Program-made: the position numbers and the translations under genes | Shown: positions 50,432-58,932 of the stretch, piece after piece | Layout of the letters: every line of letters begins with the position of its first letter | Position numbering within the stretch: the stretch's first letter is position 1 | The notes under the pieces: generated by a model | What the model saw: the letters and a program-made list of their open reading frames with translations, nothing else | Databases searched by the model: none | What the model was told of the DNA's origin: nothing | From: Paenibacillus alkalitolerans | Lineage (GTDB): Bacteria > Bacillota > Bacilli > Paenibacillales > YIM-B00363 | Length of the DNA: 64,000 nt | Direction: 5' to 3' | Assembly: GCF_016482785.1 (NCBI RefSeq) | Contig: NZ_JAEMXM010000003.1 | Span: 310,001 to 374,000, forward strand

Positions 50432-51049
50432 ATGCCCCACAGCTACGTGATCGACAGTACCGAAGGCTACTATCAACATGTTTTGGATTTCATTGCGAGC
50501 GACGTTTGTTCGTTCTTGATGAAAAGATTGTGCTCCCACCACTTGCCGACCTATCACCATTCGCTCAGAGTAGCGATGTACAGCTTCTCGATCGCCGATA
50601 AAGTCGGATTCAATGAACAGGAGAAAGAGATTCTCTTGCGTTCCGCTTTATTGCATGACATCGGAAAACTGATGGTTCCGCACACCATTTTAGAAAAGAA
50701 AGAGGAGCTACAACCTCAAGAATTGGAAATCATTCGCGGGCACAGTTATCTCGGAGTGGAAATGTTGAGGGACTTGATTAATGAAGAATTGGTGGATTCC
50801 GACATCATTATGTATCATCACGAAAATTTGGACGGAAGCGGGTATCCGCTTGGAAAGAGGGAAAAAGATTTGTCTTTGCTTGTGCGCATAGTACGGGTTG
50901 TGGACAGCTATGACCGGATGACCTGGAATCGCGGATACAATGTGCCCAGAACCAGCGAAGAAGCTTTAACGGAATTGTACCGTTGGAACGATGTGTGCTA
51001 CGACGGCAGAATCGTCCGGTGTTTTCACAAGATTTTGGCTGAAGCGTAA
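50432..51049 (+). CDS. HD-GYP domain protein
   Basis: The 205-residue protein is a stand-alone HD-GYP domain with HHSLRVA (about 42), LLHDIGK (H75, D76), HSYLGVEM and HHENLDGSGYP (129-139), so all metal and signature residues are intact. HD-GYP enzymes hydrolyse cyclic di-GMP or related dinucleotides. There is no sensor domain. It follows the LuxR gene after a terminator and may be a separate unit of the same pathway, since the LuxR protein carries a degenerate version of the same fold. Confidence 0.85.
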   Translation: MPHSYVIDSTEGYYQHVLDFIASDVCSFLMKRLCSHHLPTYHHSLRVAMYSFSIADKVGFNEQEKEILLRSALLHDIGKLMVPHTILEKKEELQPQELEIIRGHSYLGVEMLRDLINEELVDSDIIMYHHENLDGSGYPLGKREKDLSLLVRIVRVVDSYDRMTWNRGYNVPRTSEEALTELYRWNDVCYDGRIVRCFHKILAEA

Positions 51050-51080
51050 GAAAACCTCTTTATTCAATGAAGCAGCCTCA

Positions 51081-51136
51081 AGCTCAAAAATTGCCTCGCG
51101 ATACTAAATTAGCGGGGTGCATTTTTGAGCTTTTAA
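51081..51136. terminator. Bidirectional terminator between convergent genes
   Basis: AGCTCAAAAAT and ATTTTTGAGCT are perfect 11-bp arms; an inner CCTCGC/GCGGGG pairing strengthens the stem. T-rich flanks occur on both strands. It separates the HD-GYP gene and the convergent ArsR-type gene. Confidence 0.75.
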
Positions 51137-51165
51137 ATTATTGACGGCATCAACAACGCGCTGTA

Positions 51166-52080
51166 TTAATATCCGATATACTCCCGCAAATAGCCGGTGC
51201 ACTCACTGACGCCGTCGGGGCGAATGCTGAAACGCTCCTGATGCAGCTGCCCGTTGTTAATGTGCGTTCGAATCAACCCCGCCGCCCGAAGCGCCATCAT
51301 GTGGTGATGAACCGTTCCCTTCGACAGTCCTGTGTGGGACACGACTTCGGTAAAGCTGCGCGGCGACGGCGCCAAAAAGCGCAAAATGCGTATCCGGCTT
51401 TCGTCGGCAAGCGCTCTCGTAAGCCGCATGAGCTGTACCGGGGGATTGTTTTCGTCTGCGGGAGGGTCCACGGGGTACAGTATCATTCCCAAAGTTTTGA
51501 ATATTGCGTAGCTGTTCAGCGGCCGGAAATGCACGGTCGGTGCGAGCACCATCTCCTTAAGCCGGTCGTCCGGCTCCATAACGACGCCTCCGGTGGCGAC
51601 CTCCACCAGCTTCGTAGGCTCCGCTGCCGTCTGCGCTTCCGCTTGCCTCCTTACGGCATCCGCCTTCGCCGTTTCCAGCCATCCGCGGTCCACGCGTCCG
51701 AAATATGCTTCATCCCATTTCTTCAGCATACGAACCGCTTCTTGCATCGTGTCTCCTAAATCGCTCGGCAGAGGGCCGGGGGCTTGCGGAGACAGCAATT
51801 CGAAGAGGCGCCCCGGGGTTTGTTCTCCCAGCCATTCAAGAAACTCGGCGATTCCGCCTTTCTTCGGACTAAGATATATCAACAAATATAAGTACTCGAA
51901 GGTGATCTCGTCGAATTTTCCCGCATCCGTTCGAAACTTCGGGGAAACCGATTCGTCAACGTATTTAAGCCATGAACTCCCGATGTCGAGATTGCGCGTC
52001 CATTTGCGGCGGCTGTAAATCATGAAACTGACAATAAGCTCGTACACCGGGGAATGATCGAACTGAACACGGTACGACAT
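51166..52080 (-). CDS. ArsR-type winged-helix regulator with large N-terminal domain
   Basis: The 304-residue protein has a C-terminal winged helix of the ArsR type (LTRALADESRIRILRFLAPSPRSFTEVVSHTGLSKGTVHHHMMALRAAGLI, about residues 215-265). About 200 N-terminal residues of unknown fold may be a ligand-binding domain. No ArsR metal-binding cysteine pair is present. ATG 52080 follows GGAGGCG. It is divergent from the lipoprotein gene, which it may control. Confidence 0.8.
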   Translation of the reverse strand: MSYRVQFDHSPVYELIVSFMIYSRRKWTRNLDIGSSWLKYVDESVSPKFRTDAGKFDEITFEYLYLLIYLSPKKGGIAEFLEWLGEQTPGRLFELLSPQAPGPLPSDLGDTMQEAVRMLKKWDEAYFGRVDRGWLETAKADAVRRQAEAQTAAEPTKLVEVATGGVVMEPDDRLKEMVLAPTVHFRPLNSYAIFKTLGMILYPVDPPADENNPPVQLMRLTRALADESRIRILRFLAPSPRSFTEVVSHTGLSKGTVHHHMMALRAAGLIRTHINNGQLHQERFSIRPDGVSECTGYLREYIGY

Positions 52081-52402
52081 GTTACGCCTCCGAAACTGGA
52101 TTATTTCCATATCATAATCGAACCGAAAGGTTTCAATCAAATCGCCGAAGGTATATGTTCACATTTTGTCCATAATTTGTTCGGTTTTTGGCGCAACAGT
52201 AAGTTGAGTGGGTTCGTTAAGTAAATGGTTGTCTTTTTACCGTCGGATAAGAATTTACAATTTTATCACTGAAATATAAAAATTCTTATGATATAATATA
52301 GCCGAATGCTGTTTGATGTCGGTGAAACATATAAATTAGTATGATCATATTAGAACCATCGACGGCAGCAGCAAAGTATAGAGACAGGGGAGATGGAGAA
52401 AC
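52081..52402. other. Divergent intergenic region
   Basis: This 322-bp AT-rich gap holds a possible -10 for the lipoprotein gene (TATAAT, 52292-52297) without a clear -35, about 105 bp before its start. No repeats or other features were seen. Confidence 0.4.
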
Positions 52403-52984
52403 ATGTTGAAAAAATGGTTGATCGGTTTGTTTGCAGTAGGCTTGGCATTGGCGGCGGCAGGCTGCTCCGGTAGCGGCGATAACGCGGCGGCAACAAACGA
52501 AGAGCAGGCTTCCGAATCCGCGGAAAACACGGATAACGCGGAAGGCGCAGCGGGTGAAGAACCTGCAGCCGAAGAGGTTGACCCGGCAATCGAGTATCAG
52601 AAAGCGTTCAACGCCGCAACGATTGCGGAAGGCAAGTTGAACACGCTGTTCCATAAGGATGCAGCCGAAGACGGCACCCCGGTGTTGAACACCGTGACGA
52701 AGACATCGGAAGCCGCGCGCGAATTGCTGCTCGGATACTTCGAAGCCGCATTGGCCGATCAAATTATCGCACACTACGTAACGGACAAAACTGTCGACGC
52801 GGGAATCGTTGTGAATGCGGAGCCGTTCTTCCCGTCCACTTTGCAAGGTCTGAAGTTTGAAGACGTGACGGTGGAAGGAACGAAGGAAGCTACGACGATC
52901 GCGACGAAAGACAACGTTGTGTACACGGTAAGCTGGAACGAAGAGGGCAGCCGTTACATCGTTACTAAGATTGAGAAGAAATAG
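52403..52984 (+). CDS. Lipoprotein of unknown function
   Basis: The 193-residue protein has a lipoprotein signal (MLKKWLIGLFAVGLALAAAGC, lipobox ending at C21). A long Ala/Glu/Asn-rich spacer follows (22-65), then a compact domain of about 125 residues with no family recognised. It ends in YTVSWNEEGSRYIVTKIEKK. It should be anchored on the outer face of the membrane. GGGGAGATGG lies before the ATG. It stands alone. Confidence 0.75.
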   Translation: MLKKWLIGLFAVGLALAAAGCSGSGDNAAATNEEQASESAENTDNAEGAAGEEPAAEEVDPAIEYQKAFNAATIAEGKLNTLFHKDAAEDGTPVLNTVTKTSEAARELLLGYFEAALADQIIAHYVTDKTVDAGIVVNAEPFFPSTLQGLKFEDVTVEGTKEATTIATKDNVVYTVSWNEEGSRYIVTKIEKK

Positions 52985-53060
52985 TTGATCTGTTATAGCT
53001 TGATTCCCTGTATGATGGGATGATAAAGTAATACAAAGAATAAATGCAGTGGCGAAGAAC

Positions 53061-53096
53061 GCCCCGTTAGCCGAACAGGCTGCGGGGCTTATTTTG
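53061..53096 (+). terminator. Terminator of the lipoprotein gene
   Basis: GCCCCG pairs with CGGGGC, with an inner AGCC/GGCT stem, and TTATTTTG follows. Confidence 0.8.
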
Positions 53097-53127
53097 TTTA
53101 CTTGGGAAAAGGAGGAGCGATGACGTA

Positions 53128-53789
53128 ATGGACAAGTTTAAAGAAGAATACGGGGTGTGGCTTGAGAAACATAAGCTCGCGAGAAGCGGGGAAAGGCTGC
53201 GACGGTTGAAAAAGGTCACGGGCATGCGGAGAAAGAACTGCTTGAGCAAGTGCTTTGGCCTGTGCTCGGCACGTTGGACGATTTGCACCCGGAGTATGAG
53301 GTAGTACATTTTAACGGGAAGAAATATTTCATGGATGTGGCGTTGGTACGGCCGGCGTTATTGGTCGATTTTGAGGCGGACGGATTTTCGTCGCATGTAA
53401 CGCTCATGGACCGGGGGAAATTTTGCGCGGAGAAACGACGCGATGCGCAGCTGCAGCTTGCCGGGTGGAAGATCGTTCGGATCGCATACGACGATATCGA
53501 GGATCAACCGCTGCAATGGCAGCAGGCGGTAAAGGGGTTGTTGAGTTTGTGGACGGGGGAGGTACGCGAGGCGGGACATTTTAGCATCCAAGAAAGGGAG
53601 GTGGTTAGATTAGCGCGGAAAAAGGATGTGATCTCGGTTGATGACGTGTGTGATTTATTAGGTGTAGGCGATCGGATGGCAAGAAATCATTTGAAGTCGT
53701 TACAACGTAAAAAGGTGTTGATCCCAGCTGTTTCAGGCAAGCAACGAGTGCACTACTATAAGCTAAGTCCGTACCAGCGTGCGCTATAG
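53128..53789 (+). pseudogene. DUF559-like nuclease-fold protein with C-terminal winged helix, frameshifted
   Basis: ATG 53128 follows GGAGGAG and opens MDKFKEEYGVWLEKHKLARS. After RRLKK (about 53210) the frame becomes nonsense, while the minus-one frame continues with GHGHAEKELLEQVLWPVLG and a complete domain to 53789. Joining the two gives a continuous protein of about 219 residues of the kind common in Paenibacillus: an endonuclease-like fold with HPEYEV, DFEADGF and GWKIVRIAYDD, here with an extra winged helix (DVCDLLGVGDRMARNHLKSLQRKKVL). The break is in a run of five A; a sixth A would restore it. It may be a mutation, an assembly error or programmed frameshifting. Confidence 0.65.
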
Positions 53790-53794
53790 TAGAA

Positions 53795-53981
53795 TAGCGG
53801 AAATAAATTTCCGCTAGAGGGTAGCATGGTCAAATTTCTTATACTGTAGCGGAAACAAATTTCCGCTGTACCCGAGACAACAACGCAATTTAACTATTTG
53901 GTGATCCGTAGCGGCAATATATTTCCGCTCTGCATTCTTAAAAGTGATGATAGTGAGGATTGCGGAAAATTCTTTCCGCTG
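53795..53981. repeat. Four AGCGGAAA...TTTCCGCT palindromes
   Basis: Palindromes at 53795-53816, 53847-53868, 53910-53929 and 53960-53981 share arms AGCGGAAA/TTTCCGCT around a few A/T-rich bases. The third has GCGGCAAT and the fourth TGCGGAAA as variant arms. Spacing is 50-63 bp. They follow the frameshifted gene directly and may act as terminators or be copies of a mobile palindrome family. Confidence 0.8.
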
Positions 53982-54025
53982 CAGAACCAAGAAAGAGGAA
54001 ACAAGGCGGTGAACCGCTTGAGCGG

Positions 54026-54190
54026 TCACCGCTTTGGGCTCCACACCCGTTCCCAACGGTGTCGTTCTACCGTACAACCTTGAAGTTGAAATGCGAATGC
54101 CCAGCATTCATGTAAATCCTGGATGAAAGAGCGATGAGCATCTCCGTGCCGCGGGCGGAGGTGATGTCCCAAGACATGAACTATTTCCGC
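54026..54190 (-). pseudogene. Possible gene fragment next to a poly-C tract
   Basis: A reverse-strand frame reads GDAHRSFIQDLHECWAFAFQLQGCTVERHRWERVW and ends at 54026. It looks protein-like but has no clear start, and just upstream lies a run of 11 C (54197-54207). No family is recognised. The rest of the 53982-54459 gap holds no gene I can support. Confidence 0.25.
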
Positions 54191-54459
54191 CAAAATCCCC
54201 CCCCCCCATATCCCGCACCTATAACTACAATACATGAAAACTATCCCGCTGCAATCGCGGCTTTATTCACAAATACCTTCAAAAACCGAATATATCGGAC
54301 CTTGCGGACCGGCTCGCGACCTGTGGAACCGGAGTTCCGGAGCCGCCTCCGTACGAATTGCGCCTTCCTTATACTGGACATACTTGCGTAGAAGCCGAAA
54401 AAGATGCAATATGTTGCATGCAACCACACCAGACAACGAATCATTCGGAGGCGACACTC

Positions 54460-56109
54460 ATGTATAAATTGATGCTTGTCGATGACGAAGCCGACGTTCG
54501 CGAAGGCGTCATACAGGAAGTGGACTGGGCGTCGCTCGGATTCGAAGTCGTGGCGACGGCGGAGAACGGCAAGGAAGCGGCGGAACTGCTCGACAAAGCC
54601 GAACCGGATGTCGTCGTTACCGACATCAGCATGCCGTTCATGGACGGGCTCCAGCTTTCCGAAACGATCCGCAGCTCCCGCCCCATGACGAAAATCATCA
54701 TTCTTACCGGCTTCGACGAATTCGAATATGCACAGCAGGCGGTCAAGCTCCACATTGACGAGTATTTGCTCAAGCCGTTCTCATCCCAAGAATTTATTGA
54801 CGTGCTTCGCAAAGTGAAGCGGCAAATCGACGAAGAAACGGCATCCCGCGAAAATATCGAAACGCTGCAAGAGTATTTTCGCCAAAGCCTTCCCGTACTG
54901 CGTCAAGTATTCCTATCGTCACTCATGACGCGCAAGCTGACAGGGCAAGAAATCGAAGCGAAGTCGGAATCGTACCGCCTCCCGCTCGGAGGGCACGGAT
55001 ACGTGGTGACGGTGTTTCGGGTCGACGCGCCGTCCGGCGGAGAAAGCGGAGCAGAGCCGTCCGTCCGCATCGCCGCGGATAAGGAGCTGCTGCAGTTTGC
55101 GGTGTACAACATCGCGGAGGAAGTCGCGGACAAGCATGAGCGGGGAATCGCTTTCATTCTTGGGGACGATGTGGTGCTGTTGACCGTGAGCCGTCACGCG
55201 GCGGACCTGCAAACCGCGGTGGAACAAACGGCGGCGACCGCGGAAGAAATACGCCAGAGCGTCGAGAAATATTTGAAATGCACGATCACGGCCGGCATCG
55301 GCTCCGCCACGGCCAAAATAACCGAAGTAAAATACTCCTACGAATCGGCGCTGCAAGCGCTGAACTACCGGCTTGTGCTCGGCAGCAACCGGACGATCCG
55401 CATCGGCGACGTCGAAACCGGCACGCGCACCGAAGCGGTCCGTTTCGACGAGCTGAAGCAGCAAGCGCTTACCCGCACCTTGAAGGTCGGAACGGCGGCG
55501 GAGCTCTCCTCCATGATCGATGAGTTTTTCAAGGAGCTGCACGAGGCCGAAAGCTCGGTGAAGGATATCCAAATCTACTTGCTTGAGCTGGTGACCGCAA
55601 TGCTGAAGGTCGCCAAAGACGCGGGCGTTCCGCTTGACGAGGTGTTCGGCCGGGATGCCAATTTGTTTGCGCGCATCGACCGTCTGCAAGACTTGGAAGC
55701 GGCAAAACGATGGACGTACGAGACAGGCGCGAAAATGATGAGCCATATCGCCGCAGGCCGCCAAAGCACGCAGAGGACGTTGATCGAGCAGGCGAAGGAA
55801 TACGTCAAGCTCAATTACTCCGATCCGGACATCTCGATCCAGAAGCTGTGCGACCGGCTCCATATAAGCGCCGGCTATTTCAGCAGCATCTTCAAAAAGG
55901 AGACGAAGGTAACCTTCGTGACGTATTTGCAGCAGGTTCGCATGGAGGCCGCCAAAGAGCTGCTGCGGGCAACGGACTTGAAGACGTTCGAAATCGCGGA
56001 GCAGGTCGGTTATGCGGATCCGAATTACTTCAGCTTCTCCTTCAAGAAGCTGTTCGGCATTTCGCCGAAGGATTACCGCAACGGCGAGAGGGGGACGGCC
56101 GATGCGTAA
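54460..56109 (+). CDS. YesN-like AraC-type response regulator
   Basis: The 549-residue protein has a receiver domain (D55 in VVVTDISMPFMDG, K105 in YLLKPF), a long central region and a C-terminal AraC helix-turn-helix pair (QKLCDRLHISAGYFSSIFKKE and FEIAEQVGYADPNYFSFSFKKLFGISPKDYR). It should activate transcription of the sugar importer downstream. ATG 54460 follows CGGAGGCG. It overlaps the kinase gene by eight bases. Confidence 0.9.
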   Translation: MYKLMLVDDEADVREGVIQEVDWASLGFEVVATAENGKEAAELLDKAEPDVVVTDISMPFMDGLQLSETIRSSRPMTKIIILTGFDEFEYAQQAVKLHIDEYLLKPFSSQEFIDVLRKVKRQIDEETASRENIETLQEYFRQSLPVLRQVFLSSLMTRKLTGQEIEAKSESYRLPLGGHGYVVTVFRVDAPSGGESGAEPSVRIAADKELLQFAVYNIAEEVADKHERGIAFILGDDVVLLTVSRHAADLQTAVEQTAATAEEIRQSVEKYLKCTITAGIGSATAKITEVKYSYESALQALNYRLVLGSNRTIRIGDVETGTRTEAVRFDELKQQALTRTLKVGTAAELSSMIDEFFKELHEAESSVKDIQIYLLELVTAMLKVAKDAGVPLDEVFGRDANLFARIDRLQDLEAAKRWTYETGAKMMSHIAAGRQSTQRTLIEQAKEYVKLNYSDPDISIQKLCDRLHISAGYFSSIFKKETKVTFVTYLQQVRMEAAKELLRATDLKTFEIAEQVGYADPNYFSFSFKKLFGISPKDYRNGERGTADA

Positions 56110-57826
56110 ATGGCTGCGCAGCGTTCAATTCAACATTACCGCCGCCTTCGTGTTTTTGTCCGTCCTCGTCATGTTGCTTGTCGGCGTGCTTCTCTACGAT
56201 AAATTTGCAAGAACGGCCGAGCGCAACGCGGTGCTGACGACGCAGCAAATCGTGCAGCAGGTAACCTTCAATGTGGAAGCATACTTGCGCGGCACGTCCG
56301 TAACATTCGATTTGATCGACGAGAAAATTCGCGGCGCGAGCCGGTTCCCCGACCCTGCGCTGGAACGGGAGCTCGACACGGTGCTCGATACGCGGGAGGA
56401 TATCGTGTCGATCGCCGTATTCGGCAGACGGGGCGGTCTCATTGCGGACATTCCGTCCGGCGAGCTGCGCAAAAACACCGGATTGACGTCGCAGAGCTGG
56501 TTTCTAGCGGCGCTGTCCGAACCGGACCGCGTGTCGATCTCACCTCCGCACGTGCAGAACCTGTTCAAGGGACAATATCCTTGGGTCGTGTCGCTGAGCA
56601 AAGGCATGACCGCGGTGCGCAACGGAGTCGAGACGGAGGGAGTTTTGCTGCTGGACGTAAACTTCAAGACGATCGACACATTGATGCGCAAGGTGACCCT
56701 CGGGCAAAAAGGTTACGTATACATCATCGACGGCGAAGGCAACATTGTGTACCACCCTCAGCAGCAGCTGATTTACGCGGGCTTGAAGAGCGAGAACGTC
56801 GAGCGCGCGATGAACGTATCCAACGATTCCTACAAGGACGATTTCGCCGGGGAAGAGCGGCTGATCACGGTCCAGTCGGTCGCCGGCACCGGCTGGAAAG
56901 TCGTCGGAGTGTCGTACATGGACGAAATCGTCACCACCAGAACCGAGCTCACCGGATTTATGCTGCGGCTTATGCTCGCTGTACTCGTTTTCGTCATCCT
57001 TTTGGCGTATCTGCTGTCTTCCAATCTGTCGAGGCCGATCCAAAGCTTGGAACGGTCTATGAAGCTCGTCGAACGGGGCGATTTCGACACGCCGATTCAC
57101 GTTCGGGGGTACGACGAGGTGGAGAAGCTGTCGCGAAGGTTCAACATCATGGTGTCGCGGGTGCGGCAGCTGATGGACCAAATTGTGGAGGAGCAGGAGG
57201 AGAAGCGGAAAAACGAATTCGAGGTGCTTCAGGCGCAGATCAATCCCCATTTCCTATATAACACGTTAAATTCCGTCGTGAGGCTGGCGGGCTCCGGCAA
57301 AAACGAAGAAGTCGTGACGATGATTACTTCGCTGTCGAAATTTTTCCGCGTGTCTTTGAGCAAGGGCAAGAGCGTCATCCCGGTACGCGACGAACTCGAG
57401 CATATCCGCAACTACTTGATTATCCAGAAACTCCGCTTCAAAAATAAATTCGAATTCGAAATAACGGCGCAGGATGAAGTATTGGACCTTATGACACTGA
57501 AGCTGCTGCTGCAGCCCATTGTGGAGAACGCGATTTACCACGGCATCGAGAAGATGGTCGACCAAGGCTATATTTCGATTTCCGCCGCCATTGTCGATGG
57601 CAACGTGCGGTTTCAAGTGAAGGACAACGGCTTGGGCATTCCGTCCGACCGGCTGCGGACGATGCTGAACGGGTCGAAAGCCGGCGGCGAAGGCTCCGGC
57701 GTCGGCGTGCGCAACGTGCATGAGCGCATTCGTTTGTACTACGGCGACAAGTACGGATTGGACGTTGAAAGCGAGCTGGAAGAGGGGACGACGGTGAACA
57801 TCTGGATTCCGGTGGTGAAACCATGA
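56102..57826 (+). CDS. YesM-like sensor histidine kinase
   Basis: The 574-residue protein has a membrane segment (13-35), a large extracytoplasmic sensor of dCACHE type, a second membrane segment (about 285-307) and a HAMP domain. The YesM/LytS-type kinase core has the phospho-His in NPHFLYNTLNS (H383) and an ATPase with VENAIYHGIEKM and DNGLGIPSDRL. It phosphorylates the regulator encoded just before it and overlaps the next gene by four bases, so regulator, kinase and binding protein form one unit. Confidence 0.9.
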   Translation: MRKWLRSVQFNITAAFVFLSVLVMLLVGVLLYDKFARTAERNAVLTTQQIVQQVTFNVEAYLRGTSVTFDLIDEKIRGASRFPDPALERELDTVLDTREDIVSIAVFGRRGGLIADIPSGELRKNTGLTSQSWFLAALSEPDRVSISPPHVQNLFKGQYPWVVSLSKGMTAVRNGVETEGVLLLDVNFKTIDTLMRKVTLGQKGYVYIIDGEGNIVYHPQQQLIYAGLKSENVERAMNVSNDSYKDDFAGEERLITVQSVAGTGWKVVGVSYMDEIVTTRTELTGFMLRLMLAVLVFVILLAYLLSSNLSRPIQSLERSMKLVERGDFDTPIHVRGYDEVEKLSRRFNIMVSRVRQLMDQIVEEQEEKRKNEFEVLQAQINPHFLYNTLNSVVRLAGSGKNEEVVTMITSLSKFFRVSLSKGKSVIPVRDELEHIRNYLIIQKLRFKNKFEFEITAQDEVLDLMTLKLLLQPIVENAIYHGIEKMVDQGYISISAAIVDGNVRFQVKDNGLGIPSDRLRTMLNGSKAGGEGSGVGVRNVHERIRLYYGDKYGLDVESELEEGTTVNIWIPVVKP

Positions 57827-58809
57827 GACGTGGCGGGAGGACAATATTTCGCGCGGCGGCATTATTGACTGTGATGGCGCTTCTATTTACCGCATGCGCG
57901 GGAGACGAAGAATTGAATGTTCCGCAGGCGCCCAAGAAGAAAATCGCGATGGTTGTGAAAATGATGCACGGGGACTACTGGAATACGGTGAGAATGGGTG
58001 CGGAGACGGCGGCGAGGGAATTTAACGCGGAGCTGCTGTTTGCGGCGCCGGAAGAGGAGACCGATATCGACGGGCAAATCCGGATCGTGCGGCAATTCGT
58101 CGAAGAAGATGTCGACGCGTTGGTGCTTGCGGCGAGCGATTATATGGCGCTAGGCCGCGTCACCGACCAAGCGGGCAACGCGGGCATTCCGGTCATCTCG
58201 ATCGATTCGGAGGTCGCCTCCACGAAGGTGCGCAGCTACATCGGCGCCAACAACTATGTCGCGGGCCGGCAGGCGGGCATGGAGCTGGTGGAGCACACCG
58301 GGGATAACAGCAGGGTGGCGATCGTCAGCTTCGTCGAGGGCGCGCGCAACGCAAGCCAGCGGGAAGAAGGCTTGTTGGATTTGCTGGCGCAATATTCCGG
58401 CGTCACGGTCGTGGATATGCGCTACAGCGAATCGGATTTGACTACGGCGGAACAAGTGACCCGCGACATTCTTAAGAAACACGGGACGATCGACGGTATC
58501 GTAGCGTTAAACGCGATCGCAACAAGCGGCGTAACCAACGTAATCCGGCAAATGGGACTTGAAGGCAAGGTGAAGGTGGTCGGGTTCGACAGCACTTCGG
58601 ATATTATGGAGATGCTTCAGGAAGGAGTCATCCAGTCCACAATCGTGCAAAATGCGTTCACAATGGGATACCTGGGCGTAAAGCATGCGATAGAGGCGAC
58701 CGAAGGAATGAAGCTGCCCGAACGCGTTGACAGCGGCACGGTCATCATCGACACGGAAAATATGTTTTTCGAGGAGAACCAGAAGCTTCTGTTCCCGTTC
58801 GTGAAATAA
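57823..58809 (+). CDS. Sugar-binding lipoprotein co-encoded with the kinase, probable co-sensor
   Basis: The 328-residue protein has a lipoprotein signal (VMALLFTAC), then a periplasmic sugar-binding fold (peripla_BP_4 family: KIAMVVKMMHGDYWNTVRMGAE, DALVLAASDYMALGRVTDQAGNAGIPVISIDSEV, VKVVGFDSTSDIMEMLQEG). No permease follows directly, and it overlaps the kinase gene by four bases. It may therefore present ligand to the kinase rather than to a transporter, as DctB does with DctS. The transporter binding protein is the next gene. Confidence 0.82.
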   Translation: MRRGGRTIFRAAALLTVMALLFTACAGDEELNVPQAPKKKIAMVVKMMHGDYWNTVRMGAETAAREFNAELLFAAPEEETDIDGQIRIVRQFVEEDVDALVLAASDYMALGRVTDQAGNAGIPVISIDSEVASTKVRSYIGANNYVAGRQAGMELVEHTGDNSRVAIVSFVEGARNASQREEGLLDLLAQYSGVTVVDMRYSESDLTTAEQVTRDILKKHGTIDGIVALNAIATSGVTNVIRQMGLEGKVKVVGFDSTSDIMEMLQEGVIQSTIVQNAFTMGYLGVKHAIEATEGMKLPERVDSGTVIIDTENMFFEENQKLLFPFVK

Positions 58810-58932
58810 CATGTGAGAATTTCGATAGAACAGATGAGAATATTCAATTCCGAATAAACCTCTCTTCGTTGATAATGAAGCCGTAGACGAAAAATATTAA
58901 CGACATGAATCAATTGGGGAGGTTTCTTTTTT

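Noticed and set aside
58810-58932. cre site before mglB (ATGAAGCCGTAGACG)
   Set aside because: It mismatches the consensus at a conserved position, and no promoter could be placed next to it.
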